DNA of 64,000 nt, taken from contig CANNZV010002532.1 in assembly GCA_947561585.1 (NCBI GenBank), positions 30,559-94,558 on the forward strand. The letters run 5' to 3'. Each line of letters starts with the position of its first letter. The stretch's first letter is position 1. The stretch comes from Caprella mutica (lineage: Eukaryota; Arthropoda; Malacostraca; Amphipoda; Caprellidae). The notes under the pieces were generated by a model, which was not told the origin of the DNA, made no database searches, and was given only the letters and a program-made list of their open reading frames with translations. A program made the translations under genes and the position numbers. This document shows positions 37,902 through 49,425 of the stretch, in pieces.

Positions 37902-39117
37902 TAGTAGGAAATACCGGACATTGCCCAATTTGAAGGCCCTGAAGAATTACCGCAAGAGTCGGACAGAGGGCAGTCGGAAGAGCTTATTCGACACTCTGTT
38001 CTTCGAAAACAAGAGTGATCAGAGCAAGGAACATCCTAACGGTTTTGTCGTGAGTAGGATGTACAGAAGGGAAAGCAACGAGGAACCCGCTAACGGCGCC
38101 GTGCATACGCTTGATCGGTCCAGAAACGAACGGCCCAAGAGGAAAAAAGAAAAGAGAACTTACTACGATGATTCAGACGTGTCTTACTATGACGATAAAA
38201 GGCATAGGAAGAAGCATAGCGATGGTAAGAGAAGGAATAAACAGGCTGAGTTGGATGCCATCATCGATCAGATTCACTCGAATTTGTCGTGTCGAGAGCA
38301 ACTCAACGTGTCGACGCTATTGAATGGCATGACTAATCATCAGTTTGGTGACCCCGCGAAAAGCAATCGCAAGAAGAAAACTCACGACAATAAGCCCACA
38401 GACGATAATTATTGTAATGGATTCAATAAGGACTATGACATTGAAATGACTTACGATGCAGGGGACAACGTGATCCTGAGAACCAAAAGAGTGCACGACG
38501 CTAAGGTATCGTTCGACAAAGGCAAGAGCAGGAGCATGTTTGACTTTTTCGACATCCTGGATGAGAACAGAGATCTCTTTGAACAGCTTCGGGAACTGAA
38601 CGGAGATGCAGATAATAATGGGAAAGATTACTATCGGGAACAAAGCAATCGTATGGGTTCTAACTGTTCAGTCAATGACGCAACGGTTGCAGATGTAGGA
38701 GGTCATACCAATGGCAATTACGTAGAGAATATATCCTACTTCACTGCTGGGGATATGCGCTACGTCAACAAGGAGAACGAAATGACAGATGACAGTCTCA
38801 ACGATGTACCCAATGACGACTACTGCACCATCGACTCCTTGGTATCCACGGCCAAGAGGCAGAGGGTGAGTGGACGAAGGGACAGGGGAGTTTGGACGGA
38901 CACTTTGTTCGAGGACAGGAACCAGTCTACCCCTGGACGAGTGGAGGGCCGTGAATCTGGGTGGTGGAGACACGCCAGTAGCAGGAAGAGCAACAGAGAT
39001 CAGCTATTTAGGAAAAATCCTGGAAAACTCTTCATGTCCCCTAAAACAACCGATCTGCCAACCGAGGAAAGAAATCCGGAAATGAGAGTAGCTGTGACGG
39101 GAGAGACACCTTGTCAG
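37894..39117 (+). CDS. Coding exon of an unrecognised basic, low-complexity protein (408 codons)
   Basis: I do not recognise the family. The frame from the ATG at 37894 (context CACTATGT) is open for 408 codons, with clearly higher GC and balanced codon use unlike the AT-rich flanks, so it is very likely real. The protein is hydrophilic and probably disordered, with no signal peptide or membrane segment. Basic clusters resembling nuclear localisation signals lie at residues 81-88 (PKRKKEKR), 102-108 (KRHRKKH) and 321-331. A KVSF tetrapeptide at 204-207 fits the RVxF-type docking motif for protein phosphatase 1, but such motifs are common by chance. Related aromatic/acidic stretches recur at 31-39 (LFDTLFFEN), 215-229 (MFDFFDILDENRDLF) and 336-341 (DTLFED). 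The end is read as a splice donor, CAG|GTAAAG, at 39117/39118, in phase 0. If unspliced, the frame stops at TGA 39124-39126 after Val-Lys. A good acceptor (TTTTGTTTACAG) ends at 37800, so the exon may be 37801-39117. No partner exons were identified. Confidence 0.8.
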
Positions 39118-39125
39118 GTAAAGTG
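39118..39125 (+). other. Candidate splice donor ending the 408-codon exon
   Basis: CAG|GTAAAGTG matches the donor consensus well. Coding character stops here: within nine bases the frame hits TGA, and the following DNA returns to AT-rich sequence. Confidence 0.6.
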
Positions 39126-39126
39126 A

Positions 39127-40510
39127 AAGTTAATTGGCTAGGATTGCGATGATGGTGTGTTATCTAACGGAACTATCACTACATCTAATTAGTACTTACA
39201 CAGCTAACTTTACAGTAAATGCAATCGGTTCTCCCAATCAAAGATTCTTAGACGAGTTGCGTAACTGATTCAACAGACGTTAGCTAACGGTAAGTACGTA
39301 CGTACCAAAGATACATCCTTCCTTTGTTGCACCTTGATTGACTCTTGCGAAACTACATCTAAGTTTCAATTGATTTCCTCTGTATCATTTTAATCGTTGA
39401 AACACGCTTTGAAACACTAATAGTTACATTAAAGCTGCTTTATAGGAAATGAAGCATGTTTCTATTAATATTATTACGAAACGCAAATCGATAAAGTTTC
39501 ATGAAACATAGAAAAATAAAATTTTATCAAATGTAGATATATTTATTCAGTTTAACATGAGAATTAGATATTTACTTATTTAACATAATTGTTGAACATG
39601 TTAATTACTTACAATGCAAGGTATGTCAATTATTAATTATATGCATTTTTAGATATTTAAATTATTTTTAATTGAATAATTGTCCAAGAGCAATTTATTG
39701 AATTACATTAATTTCATCGTCACTCATCCAAGATTAAACATTATATATCTCTAATTTATCCCTACTATATTTTATATACTGTATTTTATTGTTATCGCAC
39801 TCTAACACTCACAACAATCCTAACAATTATCGATCCAGAAGCAGCTAATACATTACATGTACCGACATTAGAAACAAACAACTTTCTTCATCCTGCCTGA
39901 GTTTCCCTCTCTAATTTCCTCTAAAGTTCCCTCTAATTTCCTCTAATTTCCCTGCTCATCTTTCTGATAGTTCAATACACTTGGAAATCTGAATCAAATT
40001 ATCAGCATCTCAATTTTTTCGATTTTTTTTTAAGAATTATGATCGACGTTTATTTACTTATATTATTATAAAATGGAAAAATTAAATTAATTCAACTTTA
40101 CAAATGTACAGATTTTTTAATTTACTGACGCTATATCATATTTTTTTATTAAGTTGAATATATATACAACAGTTAACGTAATATACTATATAGCCTTTAC
40201 ATCATTTAATACACTGTATAACATTTTAATTCCCGTACCTAAATACAGTATATCAGGTCAAAGTATTTTTTTAATTAACCATTTTTAATTATTTATTCCC
40301 TCTCACATCTTCATTACCTTTAGTCCTATTTATCATACTTTTCTTCGTCTCCTCTCTCTTCCATTCCTTTTTATCTCCTCCTCCATCTGTTCACCCTTTA
40401 CCGTTACCTCCATATTCCACCACAGTCAACCAGGTAACATACAACCTATAGGGTTGTAATAGCACCTAATGAGCGGTGGTTGAGTGCTCACTTCATAGTG
40501 TAACCCTGGG
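39127..40510. other. AT-rich DNA downstream of the coding exon
   Basis: If the donor at 39118 is used, this is intron. If not, it includes the 3'UTR (an AATAAA occurs near 39513). No second exon was recognised. Confidence 0.4.
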
Positions 40511-40519
40511 GTTGAATGG

Positions 40520-40795
40520 TTAAATAAACATATACCCTCATTACATATAATATATGTAAATACATAGGTTATATAAACAAACATATTTTACGTAGATTAA
40601 CTTAATGGTGTACCAACATAATAATTGTGGTAATATACAGCAAAACACAACTCCAGGGTTTTATGGATGGATAAATATAAAGATCTATACCCGCATTACA
40701 TATAACTTATATAAATAGGTTATATAAACAAACATATTTTACATAGATTAACTTAATGCTGTACGAACATAATAATCATAATAATTATTATTTCA
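40520..40795. repeat. Two diverged direct copies of about 115 bp
   Basis: Both copies (about 40520-40635 and 40670-40790) share GGTTATATAAACAAACATAT, TTTTAC.TAGATTAACTTAATG and ACATAATAAT. They are separated by about 35 bp. Confidence 0.8.
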
Positions 40796-41105
40796 ATAAA
40801 CAATAGAAATCAGAAACCTTAGAGTTGCAATCAGCAGACAGTGTTTCATTAATAGAAATGTTGTCCACTCCATATAAGTATCTGTCCGGTACCGTAATTC
40901 ACCGGACTGCCCGTTACTTCATGACGGAGCAACATGCGTACATACTTACGGTAACTACAGGCGAACACGCTAGAGAGGTACTTCTCTGGACACCTACAGT
41001 ATTCAGACACTGGGAGTTAATATAGGTCTTGAACTATTCTGTACTTTTCTGATGTACCTATTTTAACCTATATTAATTTCCTTTTTCCGAGAAATGTTAG
41101 TTTAA

Positions 41106-41323
41106 TTAGGGTAGGGTACGAATTATCGGTCATTTTCACATTTTCGGTCATATAAGAAAAAACGATATGATAATAATTTGAAATTCTAATTTTAATTGGT
41201 ATCCATGATACCTGCAAGTATCATGGATACCAATTAAAATAGAAATAAAACGATAATTATTATATCCTTTTTCTTATATGACCGAATATGTGAAACTGAC
41301 CGATAATTCGTATCTTACCCTAA
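41106..41323. mobile_element. Foldback MITE of the AGGGTA-ended family, best copy
   Basis: The whole 218 bp is a near-perfect inverted repeat. The ends are TTAGGGTAGGGTACGAATTA and TAATTCGTATCTTACCCTAA. Internal arms have TCGGTCATATAAGAAAAA and its complement, and the centre is AATTGGTATCCATGATAC / GTATCATGGATACCAATT. It has no coding capacity. Related copies occur near 30.9, 46.5, 49.2, 54.0 and 62.4 kb, and a fragment near 51.3 kb. Confidence 0.9.
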
Positions 41324-41578
41324 CTTTCCATTCTCTATAGAAATTAAGCTGCCATTTCCTACCTACAATAAAAACCATTAAAGTAAATAAAATCTGCAGT
41401 GCAATTGTCATCTCGCCACAAAGTGACACTTGTCATCAGCTGCTATGACGGCAGTCATTAACGTGTGTCAAACTTGTCATTAATCGCTTAGATGACAACC
41501 AACTCTGTCATTACTTGTGACAAAAATTATGAGAAGAAACTATTAATCAAACCGAGAAAATAAATGACTATTGTCTAC

Positions 41579-42140
41579 CGAACTATTAATTTAATAGTGT
41601 ATCGGAAAATAGACTATTAATTTAATAGTGTATCCGTAAATAAACTATTAATTAAATAGCGTAAACTGTTAATTTAATAGTGTATAGGAAAATAAACTAT
41701 TAATTTAATAGTGTATAGGAAAATAAACTATTAATTTAATAGTGTATCAGGAAATGAACTATTAATTTAATAGTGTATCAGAAAATAAACTATTAATTTA
41801 ATAGTGTATCAGGAAATAAACTATTAATTTAATAGTGTATCAGGAAATGAACTATTAATTTAATAGTGTATCAGAAAATAAACTATTAATTTAATAGTGT
41901 ATCAGGAAATAAACTATTAATTTAATAGTGTATAGGAAAATAAACTATTAATTTAATAGTGTATGAGAAAATAAACTATTAATTTAATAGTGTATCAGGA
42001 AATAAACTATTAATTTAATAGTGTATAGGAAAATAAACTATTAATTTAATAGTGTATGAGAAAATAAACTATTAATTTAATAGTGCATCCAAAAGTCAAC
42101 TAATAATTTAATAGTGTATAAGAGAAAATAAACTATTAAT
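41579..42140. repeat. Minisatellite, 31-bp unit with palindromic core, about 18 copies
   Basis: The unit is ACTATTAATTTAATAGTGTA plus CAGGAAATAA. ACTATTAA/TTAATAGT is a near-perfect palindrome. Confidence 0.95.
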
Positions 42141-42474
42141 AGAGATAGACAGAGCGTTCATTAATTAACTATTAATCCAATTAACTAGTATTTAATCATA
42201 TGCAATAAAATATTCTTTTCCAATAATAAATAAATGGATAACTCTTTTTACTTCATTAAAGTCTCCTAATTATATCTCAGTTTCTATGTACTAAAATACC
42301 ATAGCTAATATCTTACACACTGCAGTTTTAATTAAATGCCTTTACATGGTATAAAGTGATGCGTGAAGCTGTACTAAATTAATTACATACAACTGTACTT
42401 GCAAGAGACACAGCATGTAATTGTAGTTGTTACATTTGACGTACAGGCATAGAGAAGTGTAATTTAATGATTTA

Positions 42475-42630
42475 TTCATAGTTAACTAATTTCACTTTTC
42501 CAGGAATGAATTTTTCTAATTGTATTTTTTGCAGATATATAAAAATTGATCCAAGATGAAAAATTTGAAAATAATAGAAAATTAGAAAACTGTGATCCGT
42601 GCCTCTTTTCTCTGATAGTACATCATGATT
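42475..42630. repeat. Dispersed repeat, copy 1
   Basis: Diverged match to 52495-52680. Shared order: TTTCACTTTTC/TTTACTTTC, TAATTGT.TTTT.GC..TAGATAT-like, AAATTTGAAA, AATTAGAAAA, CTCTTTTCTCTGAT. I aligned it by eye. Confidence 0.5.
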
Positions 42631-42749
42631 AAGTGGAATTAACTATATCTTATTTACATACATTTGTAACAGTTATGAGAAGAATATCTTAGAAATATTC
42701 CTACATGATAAATGAGTATAACCTACTTATCCATATGCAGATAGAGTAT

Positions 42750-42876
42750 ATCTATCATTTTAATATATCACTATGATGACTATCAATCACTATCATTTTA
42801 ATATATCACTATGATGACTATCAATCACTATCATTTTTATATATCACTATCATCTTTATATATCACTATCAATCAT
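42750..42876. repeat. Tandem repeat, about 36-bp unit, about 3 copies
   Basis: TATCATTTTAATATATCACT and ATGATGACTATCAATCAC recur, shortened at the right edge. Confidence 0.8.
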
Positions 42877-42879
42877 ACA

Positions 42880-43638
42880 CATCACTTCCCTTACATCAAC
42901 CATCACTCAATGCATTTATTAATATAATTATATTTTATTCATTTATATTTATAAAAGTTTTATATATTTTGAGTATCAAAATAAAAGTATAATGAAAATA
43001 TTTCACACTAAACAAGCACTGGTAGGTACCTATAATTACTGTTGTTACTATTTTTATAAGAAAAGGTGCGATTTCTTTTTTTCTTTTATTGATTTTCATT
43101 AACTGCATAGAGAAAACCATAGGTAACATATGCACCACACCTGTAATTAGCGTACTTACCTTTCTAACCATTCGATTAAGCAGGTGACGCAGGCTCATTA
43201 ACTTTACTTTATATTTTATTCACACTGTAGTGACTGTAGGTACTTTTTAACCTGTGTACTTTATTCACACTATAAATACACACATAATGTAACAACATTA
43301 TATAAATAAAAAAAAATCCTATTAATTTAATTTCAGTCATCTAATATATACCCCATTTACACCTTTAATAATCATTTAATTTCTAGTGACCATTCATTAC
43401 AGGTGCAATAAGGTGTCCATTTAACCCTATCGTTACGAAGGTTAAACTGCCAGTACAACATGTAGGTACCGCGAGATTACAATGAGAAAATATCTCCACA
43501 ATCTAGTTCACAGTCAACTAGTTTGAACTAAAAACTGGAACAACATTGAAAGTTCTCACCACCAGGTTCTGAACGATAGTTCTATTTTCTTTGGCTGCTT
43601 GGGGACCTGAGTTGACGTATATTTGCTCTGATTGTTTG
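42880..43638. other. AT-rich DNA, no gene recognised
   Basis: The small minus-strand frame at 42935-43198 has no recognisable motif. Confidence 0.4.
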
Positions 43639-44009
43639 TTCGGTCAAAAGATTGACCAGTTCAGACGGTCAGTTTTCAGTCTATTTTCCATTCGGGCAAA
43701 AAATTGACTAGTTCGGTCGGTCATTTTTCAATCTATTTTCCATTGGGTCAAAATATTGACCATTTCAACAGTCGGACAGTTTTCGATCTATTTTCCATTC
43801 GGTCAAAATATTGACCACATTAATATGTCAGTTTTCAACCTATTTTCCATTGGGTAAAAAGATTGACCAGCTCAGTCGGTCAGTTTTCACTCTATTTTCC
43901 ACTCGGTCGAAAAATTGATCATTTCAACAGTCGATCAGTTTTCGATATATTTTCCATTCGGTCAAAGTATTGACCAATCCAGTCAGTCGGTCAAGCTTCA
44001 TTTGACCTG
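43639..44009. repeat. Minisatellite, about 53-bp unit with a GGTCA-n6-TGACC palindrome, about 7 copies
   Basis: Each unit has a GGTCAAAATATTGACC-type palindrome, a CAGTCGGTCAGTTTTC stretch and TCTATTTTCCATTCGG. Palindrome starts are spaced about 51-55 bp. Copies are diverged. Confidence 0.85.
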
Positions 44010-44916
44010 CTTACGCTTGATTAAAGCCGTTCTATTTAAGTGTATAAAATAGATGTTTCAGTTCCATTGAGTCTTTAAAGAACTATAATCTTTTCGTGTA
44101 GCTATTGATAAAATAAATAAAGAAAACTTTAACCTTTTATCTTACAACTCTATTGAATAGTCTAAATAAGGCTGAAAACTTTCTTATTCTTACATTCTAT
44201 CATCACAGTTATTAGTGTCTATTACATTGAAATCAATACAGCTATTAGAGTGCAATGTATAATCTTACAAGCCTTAGTTGCCATATATGGCAGCTATTAA
44301 AGGTTATCGAAAATATGTTTTGATTCAATTACCTAATTGACATAAATGGTATAACCAGATTTGCTGAATTGACCTTATAACATATGGCAACATAACATAT
44401 CATATATGGAACGAGTCTCTGACATTAAATGGCCTATTGTTTGTATTTGTTGGACTAGATTTATAGTAAATACACCAATATTGTGTACTGTTTATGGTGT
44501 TGCCTATATTGTATAGTTTATTGTTCCCTATATTTTATCATAGCCACTCTAACAATAAGTAATTTATTGTCATGTGGATAAACCTTTCCCAATTACCACT
44601 CACACTTTGAAATCTCATTTAAAACTTATAAAAGAATCCCCCCATACCCCCCATTCCTATACCCCCCCCCCCCAGCCATAACTGTCCCCGTCTCTCAGGG
44701 CGCCGTATGCCCCAAGGGCGAAAGTTCCGCTCATATTAACTGCATAAGTGCCTTATTGGACCTCCATGAGAAATATCCTCTGGCACCCCTGAAGTAAAAT
44801 CTTATTACAATGCAGTTACCTCCTTACTCTGTGTATAAAAATATACACTACTTGAGTTCTTATTTTTATTTTTACTTCTCATTAACTTTATCATTTCATA
44901 TTTATTCATTAATACA
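44010..44916. other. AT-rich DNA with C-rich patch
   Basis: A run of 12 C lies at 44662-44673, and GC-richer non-coding DNA follows to about 44810. Confidence 0.4.
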
Positions 44917-44977
44917 GCCCAAATAAGCGCATCACTTGTCCCGGCATTCTAACTCCGCGTTTTGCGCTTACTTGGGC
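44917..44977. repeat. Inverted repeat hairpin, about 15-bp arms
   Basis: GCCCAAATAAGCGCA and TGCGCTTACTTGGGC are inverted copies with one mismatch around a 31-bp loop. Confidence 0.75.
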
Positions 44978-45324
44978 CACAACTAACCGCCGTAAGGCAG
45001 ATCACTTCCAACAGCGACAGCAGACAGACGTTCCTTCTAGCTGCTCACCATCAACTAACAGTAACAATTCCAATTCACTGGATCTAATTGTTGTCTAAAA
45101 GTAACCTTACAATGCTGGAGTAAATACTACCCCGGGGTCCGACTGGACTAATGAGACGTGCCGAAGGATGGGCGACACCGGATCAAATTCCCAGAACAGC
45201 CATATAACGCAGTGAGTGACAATGTTTAGGGACAATGTGTGCTTTGCGGGCTGTTCGATATATTATGAATATAATATGAACCCCAGAATATCCCTTACCC
45301 TCAGTAATTTATTTCATTTGAGAT

Positions 45325-45465
45325 ATTAAAATCATTTATTTAAAAATTATTAAAATCCTTTACTTTAAACTTATTAAAATCCTTTACTTTAAACTTATTA
45401 AAATCCTTTACTTTAAACTTATTAAAATCCTTTACTTTAAACTCATTAAAATCCTTTACTTCTTT
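45325..45465. repeat. Tandem repeat, 24-bp unit, about 5 copies
   Basis: TTAAAATCCTTTACTTTAAA plus CTTA, with edge copies diverged. Confidence 0.9.
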
Positions 45466-45989
45466 GACTTCTTTTACTCAAATCTTATTAATGAAACTAA
45501 ACTATAAGTCAGGTAACTTTGGTTTAAATTACCAGTAAATTGCAATTTCCTTACATAACTTAATTTGTCAATAATTCCAACCTTCTTCGTATTCTTAGAC
45601 CCTGTATAGGAGATACACCTTAGAACTATCTTCCTCGCCCTGGTTCATCGTATCGAGCAAGTTTTTGGCTATGATAGGTAAATTGAATTTACTGTGGTTA
45701 AAATTTGTCTTTCATTTTATTTCGATTTGTTTTTTCTGAAATCTTTGTTTATGTTTTGATTGATTTTTGGCAGATATGCAAATGTTCCGGATGTGTGGCT
45801 GCTCATTCGTAGGATGGACTCTGTTCCTCTTTGTTGTCTCCTCGGATCACCACAGCCCTCGTCATACCGGAATTTACTGCCACTACCCTGATTGTCCAAA
45901 ATCCTATCTTAGTTATACTTATTAAAACTTAACTGTATATTTGATAAAACTATTAAATCTCTTAACACCCCCTATTTAGTGTTACTCTT
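45466..45989. other. AT-rich DNA, nothing recognised
   Basis: No gene or array seen. Confidence 0.4.
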
Positions 45990-46400
45990 TTTTTTCTATA
46001 CTCTGCAAGTGCATTCCCGTTGATAGCAAATTTACCTTTTTACTCTACAAGTGCATTCCCGTTGATAGCAAAGTTACCTTTTTACTCTACAAGTGCATTC
46101 CCGTTAATAGCAAAGTTACCTTTTTACTTTACAAGTGCATTCCCGTTAATAGCAAAGTTATCTTTTTACTCTACAAGTGCATTCCCGTTAATAGCAAAGT
46201 TACCTTTTTACTTTACAAGTGCATTCCCGTTGATAGCAAAGTTACCTTTTTACTCTACAAGTGCATTCCCGTTAATAGCAAAGTTACCTTTTTTTACTTT
46301 ACAAGTGCATTCCCGTTAATAGCAAAGTTACCTTTTTACTCTACAAGTGCATTCCCGTTAATAGCAAAGTTACCTTTTATACTACAACTGCATTCTCATT
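45990..46400. repeat. Minisatellite, about 41-bp unit, about 9-10 copies
   Basis: CTACAAGTGCATTCCCGTTA and ATAGCAAAGTTACCTTTTTA alternate. The plus-strand LIAKLPFYSTSAFP frame is a repeat artefact. Confidence 0.95.
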
Positions 46401-46528
46401 AATTCCAATGCAATTCCTAGCCAGGTGATTACTCTCACATGTTCAATGTTATTCTCTCTGCTTTCTATATATGGTTATTATTTAGCCATATTTACCACTG
46501 CATATCATTAGCCTAATAGCATCACTAC

Positions 46529-46697
46529 CTAGTTATTGAACGGTGTCACATAAGCGATTTTATAGGAATATATAATTTAAATTGGTATCCATGATACTTA
46601 CAGGCATTATGGATACCAACTAGAATGACTGGTTAAAGTATATATTTTTTATGTACGAAAATATGACACCGTTCGCTAACTCATAACTTACCCTATC
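46529..46697. mobile_element. Foldback MITE, AGGGTA-ended family
   Basis: The centre ATTGGTATCCATGATAC / ATTATGGATACCAACT and arms GAACGGTGTCAC / ATGACACCGTTC are inverted. The right end is AACTTACCCTATC. The left end is less complete. Confidence 0.75.
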
Positions 46698-46777
46698 AAG
46701 GAATACTTTAATAACACACTGTATCGTTTATTTTCTTTTCTCTTCCTGTTGCAATAAATTACCTGTTAATTGCAATG

Positions 46778-46965
46778 TTAACCCCCTACTGCCTGTCACA
46801 GCACTAAATGAGTGGCTAGTGTGCCACACGAGACAGTGGAGGGTTAAAGTCAGATGCTCTTGAAACACTGCTAGAAAATGACGATTTAACCTCCCTCTGC
46901 CCAGTGTGCCAGTCCCAGTGGTGCTTTATGGAGCCTGTTGACACTGTGGGAGGTAGAGGGTTTGA
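46778..46965. repeat. Two adjacent GC-richer hairpins of related form
   Basis: Hairpin 1 (46778-46847) pairs TTAACCCCCTACTGCCTGT with ACAGTGGAGGGTTAA. Hairpin 2 (46885-46965) pairs TTAACCTCCCTCTGCCCAGT with ACTGTGGGAGGTAGAGGGTT. Both are imperfect and may be small foldback elements of one family. Confidence 0.6.
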
Positions 46966-47097
46966 ACGCTGTTTGCCATTTTATGTGGACTAGTTTTTAA
47001 AATAGTTTTTTTTTTAATAGTTTTTTTTCTTAAATAGTTTTTGTGTTTTGGTTATTTGATGTTGCGGTGAGAAATGGATTTAAGTGCATATAATTGT

Positions 47098-47823
47098 TAG
47101 TTTGGTGCAGTGTAAAGTGCATTAGTTTGGTGCAGTGTAAAGTGCATTAGTTTGGTGCAGTGTATAGTGCATTAGTTTGATGCAGTGTAAAGTGCATTAG
47201 TTTGGTGCAGTGTAAAGTGCATTAGTTTGGTGCAGTGTGAAGTGCATTAGTTTGGTGCAGTGTAAAGTGCATTAGTTTGGTGCAGTGTAAAGTGCATTAG
47301 TTTGGTGCAGTGTAAAGTGCATTAGTTTGGTGCAGTGTAAAGTGCATTAGTTTGGTGCAGTTTAAAGTGCATTAGTTTGATGCAGTGTAAAGTGCATTAG
47401 TTTGGTGCAGTGTAAAGTGCATTAGTTTGGTGCAGTGTAAAGTGCATTAGTTTGGTGCAGTGTAAAGTGCATTAGTTTGATGCAGTGTAAAGTGCATTAG
47501 TTTGGTGCAGTGTAAAGTGCATTAGTTTGGTGCAGTGTAAAGTGCATTAGTTTGGTGCAGTGTAAAGTGCATTAGTTTGGTGCAGTGTAAAGTGCATTAG
47601 TTTGGTGCAGTGTAAAGTGCCTTAGTTTGGTGCAGTGTAAAGTGCATTAGTTTGGTGCAGTGTAAAGTGCATTAGTTTGGTGCAGTGTAAAGTGCATTAG
47701 TTTGGTGCAGTGTAAAGTGCATTAGTTTGGTGCAGTGTAAAGTGCATTAGTTTGGTGCAGTGTAAAGTGCATTAGTTTGGTGCAGTGTAAAGTGCATTAG
47801 TTTGGTGCAGTGTAAAGTGCATT
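47098..47823. repeat. Homogeneous minisatellite, 25-bp unit, 29 copies
   Basis: TGCAGTGTAAAGTGCATTAG plus TTTGG, with very few changes. Confidence 0.97.
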
Positions 47824-48028
47824 CCCCTTATCACACTATGGTATTTTATTAACTTGTCACACAACCTCATTTGCCAATATATTTCTTATATGAGTTATAA
47901 GAATAATATAGGCTATAGGTTTATAATGTTACAATTAATTTGTAATAACGACTTATTATGCAAAGCGTATTACTTCGTTCAAAAATAAAATGATATTTTA
48001 ATATAATGAAGCAAATTGTATGTATATG

Positions 48029-49098
48029 TAGTAAAGCAGTTCATGCTGTAGTAATACACTTCATACTGTAGTAATACACTTCATGCTGTAGTAATACACT
48101 TCATGCTGCAGTAATACACTTCATGCTGTAGTAATGCACTTCATGCTGTAGTAATGCACTTCATGCTGTAGTAATGCACTTCATGCTGTAGTAATACACT
48201 TCATACTGTAGTAATACACTTCATGCTGTAGTAATACACTTCATGCTGCAGTAATACACTTCATGCTGTAGTAATGCACTTCATGCTGTAGTAATGCACT
48301 TCATGCTGTAGTAATGCACTTCATGCTGTAGTAATACACTTCATACTGTAGTAATACACTTCATGCTGTAGTAATGCACTTCATACTGTAGTAATACACT
48401 TCATGCTGTAGTAATGCACTTCATGCTGTAGTAATACACTTCATACTGTAGTAATACACTTCATACTGTAGTAATGCACTTCATGCTGTAGTAATACACT
48501 TCATGCTGTAGTAATGCACTTCATGCTGTAGTAATGCACTTCATGCTGTAGTAATACACTTCATGCTGTAGTAATGCACTTCATGCTGTAGTAATGCACT
48601 TCATGCTGTAGTAATGCACTTCATGCTGTAGTAATACACTTCATACTGTAGTAATACACTTCATGCTGTAGTAATGCACTTCATGCTGTAGTAATGCACT
48701 TCATGCTGTAGTAATACACTTCATGCTGTAGTAATACACTTCATGCTGTAGTAATGCACTTCATGCTGTAGTAATGCACTTCATGCTGTAGTAATACACT
48801 TCATACTGTAGTAATACACTTCATGCTGTAGTAATACACTTCATGCTGTAGTAATGCACTTCATGCTGTAGTAATGCACTTCATGCTGTAGTAATGCACT
48901 TCATGCTGTAGTAATGCACTTCATGCTGTAGTAATACACTTCATACTGTAGTAATACACTTCATGCTGTAGTAATGCACTTCATGCTGTAGTAATGCACT
49001 TCATGCTGTAGTAATACACTTCATGCTGTAGTAATACACTTCATGCTGTAGTAATACACTTCATGCTGTAGTAATACACTTCATGCTGCAGTAATACC
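48029..49098. repeat. Minisatellite, 20-bp unit, about 53 copies
   Basis: The unit CTTCATGCTGTAGTAATACA plus CA/GCACT variants repeats exactly three times per 60 bp. GTAATACACT, GTAATGCACT, CATACTG and GCAGTAAT variants are interspersed. Confidence 0.97.
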
Positions 49099-49229
49099 TT
49101 CGCTTCACACTGATGCTGCACACTTCATGCTGCTGCAAGTATTTTCACACTGTCCATTCTGCAGTCAGCATGTTGAATAGCATGTTGAATAGCATGGAAC
49201 ATTATAAAAAGAGTCATTCTGTATGAGAA

Positions 49230-49425
49230 CATATTTTCGTTTCATGCTAAAAATAAAATTGGTATCCATGTTTTAGTTGGTATCCATGATACGTGTAAAG
49301 TAACTCACCTGCAGGTATCATGGATACCAATTAAAATAATGAGTTAAAAAAATGTTAACTGAGATACAGTTTTCCTATTACGATCGAAAATGTGGAACTG
49401 TTCGATAACTAGGTACCTACCCTAG
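49230..49425. mobile_element. Foldback MITE, AGGGTA-ended family, rearranged copy
   Basis: The left part carries AATTGGTATCCATG twice (partial duplication near 49258 and 49277). The right arm reads GGTATCATGGATACCAATT and ends in CCTACCCTAG. The left terminus is degraded. Confidence 0.7.

Noticed and set aside
38111..39085. Other frames inside the 408-codon exon (both strands)
   Set aside because: Shadows of the main frame. They lack its composition and have no upstream support.
40825..41025. 66-codon plus-strand frame
   Set aside because: No recognisable motif, no strong start or splice sites, and it sits next to a MITE. Left unannotated for lack of support.
47098..49098. CRISPR-like arrays
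   Set aside because: Repeats are contiguous with no unique spacers, and the sequence context is eukaryotic.
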